A stretch of DNA of 64,000 nucleotides from contig NC_059358.1 of assembly GCF_019703515.2 (NCBI RefSeq), forward strand, positions 49,122,594-49,186,593, read 5' to 3'. Shown here piece by piece: positions 43,128-53,767 of the stretch. A model generated the notes under the pieces. The model saw nothing but the letters and a program-made list of their open reading frames with translations, ran no database searches and was not told where the DNA came from. Made by a program: the position numbers and the translations under genes. Within the stretch, counting starts at the first letter, position 1; each line of letters starts with the position of its first letter. The DNA is from Myxocyprinus asiaticus. Lineage: Eukaryota > Chordata > Actinopteri > Cypriniformes > Catostomidae.

Positions 43128-44960
43128 TGTTGGGCCTCATGTGTTCAGATAGAAGACAAAGGCAGGCCTAACAGTCATAAAATAACATTCCTCAAGCCCC
43201 CTCCTTCTAAGTCGTAAATTTTACTGACAAAAATTGCGCCAAAATCAAACAAAGGGAATCCAAAACAGACTACAGATCCATGAAGCCTTGCCCTCTAAAG
43301 GATCGAGCTCTCAACTCCTATTGGATGAGGCACACCACAGAACATCCCTCAAACATGACATCATCAGGAGTTCAAATAATTCTGAAATGCTTCCAAAGTT
43401 GCTTCCAGCGACTTAGTTCACCGAATACGGACGTAGCTTTTTGCTGCTCTCCGGTGCAACCTCGTGGCTTAAGGAAGTAATGTCCGACTTGAAACTGTAG
43501 CCATGCGATCTCCATCTCGCTGGACGAGTTGAGATTACTCTGTGTTCAACCAAACACTCTAACGGATCCGAAGGAGACCGCTGAGCAATTCGCATCTGCA
43601 TCCGTTGGCCTACAGAAGTGAAGAGATTAAAGATTTCTCTTCCATCTTCAATCAAGTCGACATTTCTGAGTTCTCCGCCAGCCCGCCAAGAATCAACAGC
43701 CGTACCGCCCGCCGACAGCGCGAGGAAAGCCTCAAGGAACCGGGTCAAAGTTAAAGGATGGAGGAAAACACATTCTACCTGTGTCCTCATGCGATTCAAG
43801 TAAGAGGTTTACGTCTGGGCAGAGATAGAATATTATAGTGTGTTATTCTTGTCTTTCAAGGTTTTTGCTTGTACAGTTTACGGACCACCATGTCCGCTAA
43901 TTATCAATACTCAGGGTATTAATTATCACGAATTTGTTTTGCTGTATTGTGGTCCAACCAAATTGGACTGCTGTGCAATTTCGCCATCGCGGGTGAGACG
44001 GCAACTGAGTTCATCCATTAAAGAGTCAAATAACAAGGGTCTTTTATGAGCCCCGCTCGTAAAACCGCGTCTCTGAGTGATGAACACGGCTGCTTTATCT
44101 CCAGCTATCGCGAAATCAGCTTTCGGGCTGTCACTTAATCTCTCTCTCTCTCTCACACTAACCACACTGACACACACACACACACACACACTGTCACACA
44201 CACACCTTATGTGTTATAGGATTATTTTTATTTCCATATCTAATCATATCACTGTTTAGTTTGTAGTTGTAAGTCAGAAGTTTATTGACTGCATTGTATT
44301 AATTAATTGATATTACTGCATAAATAAACTTCGTTTATATTACAAAGAGAAGTGTTTTGGTTTGTTTTGCATACGCCTGTGTCATGCTGACGGGATGTCA
44401 GTGCTCGGATTCAAACCTTCATTCATTGTTTTCTTAGGAAAATCGACATCCGAAGAATATCAATTTTTGGGAAAAAAAAAAAAACAATCTAATATTGAGA
44501 CTGTTTTAATATTCGATTATTAGTCCCTGACTTCAGGGTGGTGCCCGTCAGTGTTAATCCTTATTAATATTCTATTGATTTTTGATAATTGATAAATATC
44601 TTTGATTGAATTTGAATGATCAATAAGCTAGTGTTAATTTTAATTAATGTTTCATCGACGTTAACAATTAACGATTATCTTTGATAAGTGTTGATTTTAA
44701 AGGATTAAAAAAAGCTAACATTGATTCTCATCAATGTTCTATTGATTTTTGTAATTAATAATTATCTTTGATAATTATTAATTATTGCTAATAACCAAAC
44801 TTGCTCCTAAACGTAGCACACTACATTTACTGGAGTCCCATATGAGGTTTTAATGAGTTAGATCCAATTAATTAATTTAAATATTGATTAATAACTACAG
44901 AAATAATTACCAATTATTTCTGATAGTAACACTGATCTAAACAACCAGTAAAGCCCTACA
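43128..44960 (+). mobile_element. Solo LTR, 1.83 kb (copy B)
   Basis: It starts TGTTGGGCCTCATGTG, ends AGCCCTACA and is flanked by CACG (43124-43127; 44961-44964). It splits an RTE-like coding sequence that otherwise continues. It includes CA-rich and CT-rich simple repeats (44130-44205) and an AATAAACTTCG signal near 44323. A related truncated copy is at 24590-26327. The class (Ty3/gypsy or another LTR group) is not resolved, as no internal region is attached. Confidence 0.75.
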
Positions 44961-45195
44961 CACGTCACTACCTGCACCAGGGACATCCTCGGAACAACAA
45001 AGCCCAATGTCTACTTCATCGACAAGCAAGTCTGGTGGTGGATTGAAGATGTCCAGCGTATCATCAAGGAGAAGCAGGTTGCCTTCAAGACATGGAAGAA
45101 ATCGAGAAGAGAAAAAGACCTGCAGCAGTATCACGTACTCAAATTGGCGCCGAAGTGTGCGGTGTCTCAGGCTAGAACCACGTATCTACAAGACT
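44961..45195 (+). pseudogene. RTE-type LINE, linker between endonuclease and RT
   Basis: The frame shows TRDILGTTKPNVYFIDKQVW, then WWIEDVQRIIKEKQVAFKTW and KKSRREKDLQQYHVLKLAPK. The KQVWWW..DVQ block is characteristic of RTE-group proteins just before RT. It is cut at 45195 by the insertion of a Rex1-type LINE. Confidence 0.75.
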
Positions 45196-45302
45196 TATCA
45201 GAATCAGAATGAGCTTTATTGCCAAGTATGCTTACACATACAAGGAATTTGTCTTGGTGACAGGAGCTTCCAGAGCACAACAATACAAAACAGCAACAAG
45301 AC

Positions 45303-46445
45303 TGTAGAGCCGAGGGCGGGCGGGGCCGGGCTGGAATGAGACACACCCGGTCCCCAATCAGCCTGATGGGGCATGCGAGGGATAAAGGCGGCCGGGGATG
45401 ACAGTTCGAGAGAGAATTACAGGCAGCTGTACTGTGTGTTTTTGGTTGTGTGTTTTGTTTAAATTGTTTATTAAATTCTTATTTAAGTTGTCAAGCCGGT
45501 TCTCGCCTCCTCCTTTCCACTAAACCCCCTTACACTGGTGCCGAAACCCGGGAAGGAGGAGGGATTCCTGTCGCAGAGTCCTCGACACTGCCGTCCACCC
45601 AGGGGAGCGCCGCTGCCGTCCGACGGGGGACGGAGTAGCCCGACCACCCGGACGCGGGGAACGGCCGCCGTCCGTGAGGCGAGTGGGGACGGGACTCCCC
45701 GACCACCTGGAGCGAGGGAGCCACTCCCGGGGGTGGAGGAGTGCCCTGCCTTCCCCCGGGAACGCGGAGGGGTCGAGAGAAGACCGCCGTCCGCAGGGGG
45801 AGGAGGGAAGCGACTCCCCGACCGCCTGGAGTGGTAGGGCCGCTGCCAGGGGTGGAGGAGTGTCCCCACGGGACGCCGGGAACGTGGAGGGGCGTTCTGT
45901 CCACTGGGGGTCGGAGGTCTGACTCCGGCTGCAGTCCGCCTGAGAGGGTGGAGTAGTGATTGAGGACCACGCAACAGCGCATCAGAGAACCGGTGAGTTT
46001 CTTTTTCTCTCTCTCCTCTCTCTCTGTCGCTCCGCGTTGGCCTTTCCCTCGCCATTTTGTTTTGTTGTTTTTCCCCTCCTGCCAGGTCGAGGAAGGCGGG
46101 GATGACCCACTGGCAGTCGGGGCATAAGGCACGCCCCCCCCGGAGAGGAAGGGTAGGGGATGTACGTCATGCCGGGGGCTCCCCGGCCTGAGGCAACGCC
46201 GGGAGGAGTGTAGAGCCGAGGAGGGCGGGGCCGGGCTGGAATGAGACACACCCGGTCCCCAATCAGCCTGATGGGGCGCGCGAGGGATAAAGGCAGCCGG
46301 GGACGATAGGTCGAGAGAGAGAGAATTGCAGGCAGCTGTACTGTGTGTGTTTTTGTTTGTGTGTTTTGTTTAAATTGTTTATTAAATTATTATTTAAGTT
46401 GTCAAGCCGGTTCTCGCCTCCTCCTTTCCACTGAACCCCCTTACA
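45303..46445 (+). mobile_element. Small non-autonomous LTR element, 1.14 kb
   Basis: Two LTRs (45303-45534, 232 bp; 46209-46445, 237 bp) begin TGTAGAGCCGAG and end CCCCTTACA. Flanks AAGAC (45298-45302) and CAGAC (46446-46450) match at four of five bases. Directly after LTR1 is a primer-binding-site-like TGGTGCCGAAACCCGGGA (45536). The internal 670 bp is GC-rich and has no gag or pol. The size fits a TRIM-like element mobilised in trans. A solo LTR relative is at 36645-36876. Confidence 0.8.
45535..46208 (+). other. Internal region of the small LTR element
   Basis: Roughly 120-bp imperfect units recur: GACTCCCCGACC..CTGGAG at 45694 and 45810; GGGGTGGAGGAGTG at 45729 and 45849; CGGGAACG.GGAGGGG at 45757 and 45877. 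They are followed by a donor-like ACCGGTGAGTTTC (45989), a pyrimidine-rich stretch and an acceptor-like CCTCCTGCCAGGTC (46075). ORFs of 190-239 codons on the minus strand here are Pro/Arg/Ser-rich products of GC content, without motifs. Confidence 0.6.
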
Positions 46446-46539
46446 CAGACATAGATAATAATAAAAAATAATGAAACTGAATAGAAAATAAAGTATATAT
46501 AGAATACACAATAAGACATATGTATATATATATATACAC

Positions 46540-46571
<32 letters not shown>

Positions 46572-46576
<5 letters not shown>

Positions 46577-47031
46577 ACCGGTCAAAAGTTTTGAAACACT
46601 TGACTGAAATGTTTCTCATGATCTTAAAAATCTTTTGATCTGAAATGTTTGAAATTAGTTTTGTAGACAAAAATATAATTGTGCCACCATATTAATTTAT
46701 TACATTATAAAACTAGAATTTAATTTAAAAAATAAAAAAAAAATGACTTGGACCAAATAATAAAGAAAAGCAGCCAATAAGTGCCCAACATAGATGGGAA
46801 CTCCTTCAATACTGTTTAAAAAGCATCCCAGAGTGATACCTCAAGAAGTTGGTTGAGAAAATGTCAAGAGTACATGTCTGCAAATTCTAGGCAAAGGGTG
46901 ACTACTTTGAAGATGCTAAAATATAACACAGTTTTGATTTATTTTGGATTTTGTTTAGTCACAACATAATTCCCATAGTTCCATTTATGTTATTCCATAG
47001 TTTTGGTGACTTTACTATTATTCTAAAATGT

Positions 47032-47098
<67 letters not shown>

Positions 47099-47139
47099 TA
47101 AAGAATGAAAAAGTTTCAAAACTTTTGACCAGTAGTGTA
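46572..47139. mobile_element. Tc1-like MITE (GGTCAAAAGTTTTG ends)
   Basis: The left end ACCGGTCAAAAGTTTTGAAA and the right end TTTCAAAACTTTTGACCAGT are inverse repeats, next to CA/TA simple repeats. Internal sequence (GACTTGGACCAAATAATAAA, GGGAACTCCTTCAATACTG, CTTTGCC region) is non-coding and is repeated in inverse orientation at 48652-49612. It contains an (AT)n tract at 47050-47093. Confidence 0.8.
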
Positions 47140-47286
47140 TACACATATACATACATACATACATACATACAGCAAATCTAAATACAAATCTGTTATATAC
47201 AATGCAAGGGAATGTAATGGCAGAAGAGGTTGGATGTGCTGGATAAATATAAAAAGACTAGACTGTGAGTTGCACATAATTATTGC

Positions 47287-47862
47287 TCAATGGGGCAGTT
47301 TTAACTGTACATGAGATGGATAGCCTGAGGGAAAAAAACTGTTCCTGAGCCTGATGGTTCTGGTGCTCAGAGCTCTGAAGCGTTGGCCAGAAGGCAACAG
47401 TTCAAAAAGGTAGTGGGCAGGGTGAGTGGGGTCCAGAGTGATTTTTCCAGCCTTTTTCCTTACTCCGGAAGTGTATAGTTCTTGAAGGTAGGGCAGGGGG
47501 CAACCAATAATCCTCTCAGCAGTCCAAACTGTCCTTTGTAGTCTTCTGATATCTGATTTCGTAGCTGAACCAAACCAGACAGTTACTGAAGTGCAGAGGA
47601 CAGACTCAATGACTGCTGAGTAGAACTGTATGAGCAGCGCCTGTGGCAGGTTGGAGTCAATGTGTGTCTCCCACTTCAGGTCCTGTGAGATAGTAGTGCC
47701 CAGGAACCTGAATGACTCCACTGCTGCCACAGTGCTGTTTAGAATGGTGAGGGGGGTCAGTGTTGGTGTGTTCCTCCTAAAGTCCACAATCATCTCCACC
47801 GTTTTGAGCATGTTCAGCTCAAGGATGTTTTGACTGCACCAGACAGCCAGCTGTTTAACCTC
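47287..47862 (-). pseudogene. Rex1/Babar LINE C-terminal part of RT
   Basis: The minus-strand frame reads VKQLAVWCSQNILELNMLKT, VEMIVDFRRNTPTLTPLTIL, VAAVESFRFLGTTISQDLKW and then, after a short deletion, AVIESVLCTSVTVWFGSATK, RTAERIIGCPLP-like and KAGKITLDPTHPAHYLFELL to the end. The order is the thumb and C-terminal region of Rex1-like RT. It is open for about 190 codons despite the internal deletion of the IVKKAQQR-type segment. It is truncated upstream. Confidence 0.8.
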
Positions 47863-48400
47863 AGCGGATGGCGAATCACTCCATGACACCCGCTATTGCA
47901 TCAAATGCAGCCTGGATGAAGTGGTGCCAGGTCACTGGAGCCCTGTGTGACCACAAGATCCCACTGAAGTCAAAGATCTACAAATCAGTCAGCAGGCCAG
48001 TAGCACTGTATGAAGCTGAATGCTGGGCAGCCACAAAGAGGTTCAAAGCAGCTCTCAACACCATGGAAATGTTGATGCTCAGGTGGACGTTAGGACTAAT
48101 AAGGTTGGACCGAGTCGCAACACCAATATACGGAAGACACTCAGCATGGCCTCAATCCAGCACAAGATGCGAGAGGCCCGACTGCAGTGGTATGAACATG
48201 TAGTCAGAAGCCACAAGGCTTCTGTGGTGAAGACAGCGATGAGACTAGACCCAGTTGGCCAGTGACCAAGAGGTCGACCAAAGAAAAGATGGATACCATC
48301 AGAGAAGATATGTGTGCTGTCAAAATAAACTCAGAAGACACACTGGATCGGAAAAAATGGCGAGCTGCATGCAAAATAACATGGGAACATTAAGGAGACT
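47863..48400 (+). pseudogene. RTE-type LINE C-terminal region
   Basis: The plus-strand continuation of the RTE element reads AAWMKWCQVTGALCDHKIPL, SKIYKSVSRPVALYEAECWA, NTMEMLMLRWTLGLIRLDRV, then after a frameshift SIQHKMREARLQWYEHVVRS and KTAMRLDP. This is the conserved C-terminal block of RTE/BovB-type proteins. The RT core between 45195 and 47863 is missing, so the Rex1 insertion coincides with a large deletion. Confidence 0.8.
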
Positions 48401-48755
48401 AATTTCAGCTAATTTTATACAATAGATGTACTAATGAGTGAATGAGAGATGTTGCACTAAACATTCACACAACTACATATACAGTATTATGATCAGTGTG
48501 CAAGCTGAGTGAAAATGAAAGCCACTGTACTTATACTAATAGTTAATTATAAGTTATTTACTGTATTTCAGTTCACATTTATGTTTTTAATAAAGTGCAT
48601 ACTGTACATCAATTTTCATATATACAGTATATATATATATATATATATATTATACACTGTTGGTCATATATTTTAGCATCTTCAAAGTACTCACCCTTTG
48701 CCTAGAATTTTCAGAAATGTACTCTTGACATTTTCTCAACCAACTTCTTGAGGTA

Positions 48756-49313
48756 TGTAACATATGTTGGCAGGAACTGCTGACAATGATGATGATGACG
48801 AGGACGTGAAGATGAAGAACCCAAGTGCAGTTTATTTAGAGACCGTGAAAACCATTAACCCTGACTACAAACATGAAGCAATCATAACATATGGCTTGAC
48901 TATGGCTTGACTATGGCTTGACTATGGCTTGACTATGGCTTGACTATGGCTTGACTATGGCTTGACTATGGCTTGACTATGGCTTGACTATGGCTTGACT
49001 ATGGCTTGACTATGGCTTGACTATGGCTTGACTATGGCTTGACTATGGCTTGACAAACACATACGATAACATTCAATACTCCACAAATAGACAATGCAAA
49101 CATGAGGGCTTAAATACAAGACATGGGAGAACATAAACCAATGAACAAACAGAACTGATAACAAGATAATTAAACAATAAACCAATGAAAACATGACACA
49201 TGAACATGAAGGGAAAACAGAAATCACATGACTAGGGAAACAGGAACACATGACATGAAACAGGAACTAGAATTTCAAAATAAAAGACATGAATCAACAG
49301 AATACACCTGACA
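48756..49313 (-). mobile_element. Solo LTR, 558 bp, containing a minisatellite
   Basis: It begins TGTAACATATGTTGG, ends ACACCTGACA, and is flanked by AGGTA on both sides (48751-48755; 49314-49318). It splits the MITE exactly between AGGTA and TCACCC. On the minus strand there is a TATTTAAG promoter-like motif and AATAAACTGC near the end. Probably a Ty3/gypsy-group solo LTR. Confidence 0.85.
48890..49054 (+). repeat. Minisatellite: fifteen perfect copies of TATGGCTTGAC
   Basis: Positions 48890-49054 (165 bp) are exactly fifteen uninterrupted 11-bp units with no mismatch. The array is inside the solo LTR. Confidence 0.95.
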
Positions 49314-49615
49314 AGGTATCACCCTGGGATACTTTTTAAACAGTATTGAAGGAGTTCCCAGCTATATACTGGGCACTTATTGGCAGCTTTTCTTTATTAT
49401 TTGGTCCAAGTCATCAATTTCAAAAACTTTTTTTTTATTTTATTAAATTTTAGATTTATAATGAAATAAATTGATATGGTGGCACAATTATATTTTTGTG
49501 TACAAAACTAATTTCAAACATTTAAGCATACGCCTTCAGATCAAAAGATTTTTAAGATCATGAGAAACATTTCGGTCAAGTGTTTCAAAACTTTTGACCG
49601 GTAGTGTGTGTATAA

Positions 49616-49621
<6 letters not shown>

Positions 49622-49693
<72 letters not shown>
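49622..49693. repeat. (TA)n microsatellite, about 72 bp
   Basis: A pure TA run at the right end of the Tc1 MITE. Other TA runs in the window are shorter (20563, 21160, 47050, 48627). Confidence 0.95.
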
Positions 49694-49698
<5 letters not shown>

Positions 49699-49699
49699 T

Positions 49700-51128
49700 G
49701 TAGAACAACTACAAACAAAGCAGTGCTTTTAAAAAAGCACAACAAATTTGCATTTGTATTCTTTTTTAAGAATTCACCAATATTGCTTGTTCCACAAAAG
49801 GAACTTTAACGGGAAATGGTAAAGCAGATTTCTTTGTTTGAGTTCTGCAGCCCCGTGAGTGTGGGAGACATTTGGGACATTGCATGCCATGTGAAAATCG
49901 CTCAGCTCTGTCTTTGATGGAGTATGTCAGTCCAATCAGCCTGGGCGGCTGAGCCTGATTGGGTCTGCCAGCGCAGAAGCTACTCTGAGGAAGGCCTGAT
50001 ATTACCTTACAGCCCTCTGACAGTCATAAGGGCCCAGGGTGAAACGCAACCTCCAAAACACACAAACACACAATAGATTGTGTAAAGGTCAGATATGTTA
50101 GTATTGTACTTGTAAATGCAGAATGGTATTCTTTGCCTGCGCATTCAGGAAATTGAAAGATCCCTTTTTCAAAGCTTCTATGGTATGATTATGTTTTATT
50201 TTTTTATTATATAACAGTTAGACACATAGCAGTATATGTATATGTAAGACACATGTTTTGTGGCTGACAACATTTATTTTTTAATATGTTTAAGAAAATT
50301 CAAACTGGTAAGTCACAGTGGCATCTTTATAGTAGGGGCCACCCCTCACCACAACATAGCACTGAGATGCAAAATGCATTGCATGAGCATCACTTCTTTT
50401 TAACTAAGTTACTGAATAAGAATAATATATTTTTTTCTGCATACTCGTTTCTGAAAAATACTTTTACAGCTATTGGAATATTTCTGACTATTTGGTAATT
50501 AGCATATTTTGAGTGCACATTTGAACAGACTAAGTCTAAGACATGCAAGTTATTTTCCTACAGTTCTCTTCTACCCAGTCTTTCTAGGTATTATGCTGCT
50601 TTTAATACTATAATCAGATCATTCATTCTCATTCATGGCCTTAACGATAATAGATGAGGTTGAAGGTGATAGACTAAATATTAGCAAATCTGTATAACTA
50701 TTGATAACATGAATATTCATTGATTAATAGTTAATAGTGCTCAATATGAATTTTTTTTCAATATTTTTTTTAAACAAAATGTCATTGGCTGGGTTTCCCG
50801 TCACACATGAGTAGTACTTAATCTCTGTGGCAAGTTTCCCAAAAGCATTGTTATCGAAGTAGCACGTAAAAACATTTTTACATTTATGATAGCCCATTCC
50901 ATTATGTGCAACTAAAATGAATCTTTATTGGATATTTCAGAGACAATGAGACATTTAATAAATTATATATATGCGGACAGCAGTCTGCAAAAAAAAAAAA
51001 AAAAAAAAAAAGATAATCTAAACAATCTGGGCGTCGTTTCATAATAACTATTGCGTTTGGTATTTTTTTACATGAGTTTCCCAAAACTTCACTTAACATG
51101 AATGCGTGAATATGCGCTTTAAGTGCTA
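49700..51128. other. No recognisable gene or element
   Basis: The region around 49820-50050 has higher complexity and normal GC but no ORF with a known motif. Near 50790-51080 the phrases TGGGTTTCCCGTC and AGTTTCCCAAAAC hint at an old hAT MITE, too decayed to delimit. A 23-bp adenine run sits at 50989-51011. Confidence 0.4.
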
Positions 51129-51129
51129 C

Positions 51130-52163
51130 TTCATATTTGGCTCCTAAACTATGGAATAGTCTCCCTAACACTGTTCGAGATGCAGACACACTCACTCAGT
51201 TTAAGTCTAGACTAAAGACTCATCTGTTTAGCCAGGCATACACCTAATTTATACTTCAACTCAAAATTAGGCTGCTTTAGTTAGGTCTGCCAGATGATCT
51301 ATAACTCTGCAATAAATTGAATGGCATCTATGCTAATATTATTCTATTTCTATCCCTGTCTCAACCTCGGGACCCCTATCCTGAGGTTACCAGAACCGGC
51401 TGTATCCACCTCCATTCCTGCTTTGTGTTGGACTCCACTGCTACGTGTCTCTGAATGATGATGACTAAATGCACTTCAGTCAATTATGATGGACTTCAGA
51501 AGATGAACTGATGCCAACTCCAACCATAAGACATGGACGACATCATATGCCATTGCCTGAACCTTGGACTTAGGATAGACCTCACCGAATTACTGGCCGG
51601 TTGAACTGCGATGCACCTCACTGATCTCTGCCTGCATCACCTCGGTCTATTGATGGACTACACTCTTATAATGGAATATATAGACTATCAATTAATTGCC
51701 AACAAAACCCTTCATCAGCCAACTAACAAAGGAAATCTATGTGAACTTCTGCAGTTAATCCAGGATGAATTTCAAAGACATTAGTCTTACAGTTCTTACA
51801 AAATCTTTGTTTAAACACTGACCCTTAACACTTACTTAGTTTAATCATTTTAAACCATGACTTGCACTATACATAATTAAGTAATATTGGCATTATATTC
51901 ATGATGTTAGCCAGAGGGGAACTGGCCCCCACAGCGTCTCGCGAGTTTTGTGTTCCTTGCCACAGTCACCTTCGGCTTGCTCACTGGGTTTCTAAATACA
52001 ATTATTATTTAATTATTTATTTTTAAACACAATTCACAATCGTATTTCATCAAATTACACAATGATGACTAAGACATCTGTTAATGCATGATTTTCTGTA
52101 CAGCTGCTTTGAAACGATGTGTGTTGTGAAAGTTGCTATACAAATAAAAATTACTTGACTTGC
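51130..52163 (+). mobile_element. L2-like LINE, 3' fragment
   Basis: It starts within the last codons (LWNSLPNTVRDADTLTQF, then KSRLKTHLFSQAYT, readable with one frameshift). It continues through about 900 bp of 3' untranslated sequence and ends AGCTGCTTTGAAACG, GTTGTGAAAGTTGCTATACA and TTACTTGACTTG. The last 300 bp match 14175-14357. It is strongly 5' truncated. Confidence 0.8.
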
Positions 52164-53014
52164 TTAAGAGAGTATAGAGAGTATAGTGCTGTTCGCCATA
52201 ACTTCATTATATTTGTGCGTAACTTTAAACATTTCCGGCAAGGTAAATTACAAATGTTTATAAAGATATTTTCTTAAATATTCAGTATAATTAATAACAT
52301 AATTACACATAGTTTTGGAATCATTTTGTGTAGAACAATCTATTGCTTTCACGCAATCACTGCTTCGTTCATCAGGTGTACATTTGTAATATTTAGTTTT
52401 CACAAATTGCTGTATGGGTCGAGATGAAAGCTTCCAATCAATGAAGACAGTGGAGGCCTGTGTATGGTCCTGGCAATGATAAGCATTAATTGAATGTAAC
52501 AAGGTTCACAATTATTGTGAAGCGCAAAATAAGAGACGTGTGGAAGCTGCACTTTAGGGAAATTCACCAATCAAAGGGAGGTCTGCTCTTTACTCCAGAA
52601 AGTGATAATGCTAACAGAAATGCTACACAACATGTGCGGTGCTACACAATGTGTGGTGTGGGCAAGAGTGCCCTTGGATGTCAGAGAGGAAGAACAGACA
52701 AGGATGATGTGCCAGTATAGGCCTACAGACAATTTTCATGCACAGTAACAAGTCATTGACTTCTCTCTCTGATTTTAATGTATACAATCAGCAACAAACT
52801 TTGTTGTTACCAACTAGTCCACAAACAACTTGATTTGTTTACTAATTATCTGTTCAGCCAATATTGACTAACCCTTTTATGCATTTATTATTATTATTAT
52901 TATTTGTTGGTCAATATATATACATATATATAAAAAAAAGAATCCTGATTTTAAAGTCTCAGCCTTAGTGTAGGTATAGGTCAATGTGTTATTTTGTGAA
53001 TAACCCGCACGTGT
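52164..53014. other. No recognisable gene or element
   Basis: AT-rich sequence with an (ATT)n tract at 52886-52903 and a short TA-rich run at 52916-52931. Short ORFs on both strands carry no motif I recognise. Confidence 0.4.
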
Positions 53015-53178
53015 CTGGATGTAGCCATAGCAGTGCTGCAAAGTCTCGCGCCTGAGAAACATGAATGCCACCAGATTACCCGTTTTTTGTTCGCTGTTTT
53101 TTAGCAAAGACATTATCCAATAGAGATGTATTGTCATCTGACAATGTTTAGCAGAGCATGTGAGTGGAGCCTAGCGGG
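53015..53178 (+). repeat. Diverged repeat shared with 57840-57990
   Basis: GTAGCCATAGCAGTGCTGCA, TCGCGCCTGAGAAACATGAA, ATTATCCAATAGAGATGTA and CATCTGACAATGTTTAG at 53022-53152 recur with small changes at 57848-57980. A third partial copy (GATGTTTAGTTAACTG, ATCGCCATGTTTTAGTCATG) is at 57533-57585. In the first copy the repeat resumes after the hAT-type element at 55792. Confidence 0.65.
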
Positions 53179-53767
53179 TAAGTATGGGCAATACCACTTA
53201 TTTTCATTTCGATCTGATACCATGTACTTTTAGGCCAATATTGCCGATATTGATACCAATAGTGATACCTCTATTTAAATGAATTTTTATGAATTCTTTG
53301 GATAAAACGTGTAACTTTATTATTACTTACAATTTTTATATATTTATGGGCCTAAACAGAAAATTATTAGGCTGCTTTGTTTACCCTTTAAAAATGTGTT
53401 AGTATAAGCCACATATAAAACCTCAAAATTAACCATAGATATTATTATATGGTTACTATTGCTAAAACCAAGTTATAATATGGATACTACAGTAATGCTG
53501 CAGTAAAATCATGGTTAATTGTATCAAAACCTTGGTTACTGCCACAAAAAATAAAAAATAAAAAATGGTTGCTATAGTCGTGATTACTTGTCATGGTTAA
53601 TACAATATTACTACAGTAAATCCATGGTAAATATTATTATGGGTATCATTTATTAACAAGGATTAAAGATCATTATCAATGTTGTAACAACTCTGAATTT
53701 AAATAAACCTGTACAAATTGTCAAACAAGCCCATTATAATACGTCACATCTAGGTTTGTCATTACTT

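Larger units (their letters stand above)
45196..47862 (-). mobile_element. Rex1/Babar-type LINE, second copy
   Basis: The minus-strand 3' end is at 45197 (plus TCAGAATCAGAATGAGCTTT). The 3' region is split by a small LTR element (45303-46445) and a Tc1 MITE (46572-47139). Coding remnants run from 47287 to 47862. The 5' end is truncated where RTE sequence resumes at about 47863. The 3' region is homologous to 20385-22385. Confidence 0.8.
48652..49612. mobile_element. Tc1-like MITE, second copy, split by a solo LTR
   Basis: This is an inverse-orientation copy of 46572-47139 (TTTTAGCATCTTCAAAGTA, CCAACTTCTTGAGGTA, ACTGTTTAAAAAG inverse, GTTTCAAAACTTTTGACCGG at its right end). The left terminal part is deleted. 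TA microsatellites flank it (48627-48650; 49622-49693). Confidence 0.75.

Noticed and set aside
43413..43799. 128-codon minus-strand ORF
   Set aside because: It lies wholly within the 1.83-kb solo LTR and has no motif.
45483..46249. Long ORFs (190 and 239 codons, minus) as genes
   Set aside because: They overlap in two frames, are Pro/Arg/Ser-rich from GC content, cover both the interior and the LTRs of a small LTR element, and show no domain.
48890..49054. CRISPR-like array
   Set aside because: The 11-bp units are directly adjacent with no spacers and lie in a vertebrate LTR; it is a minisatellite.
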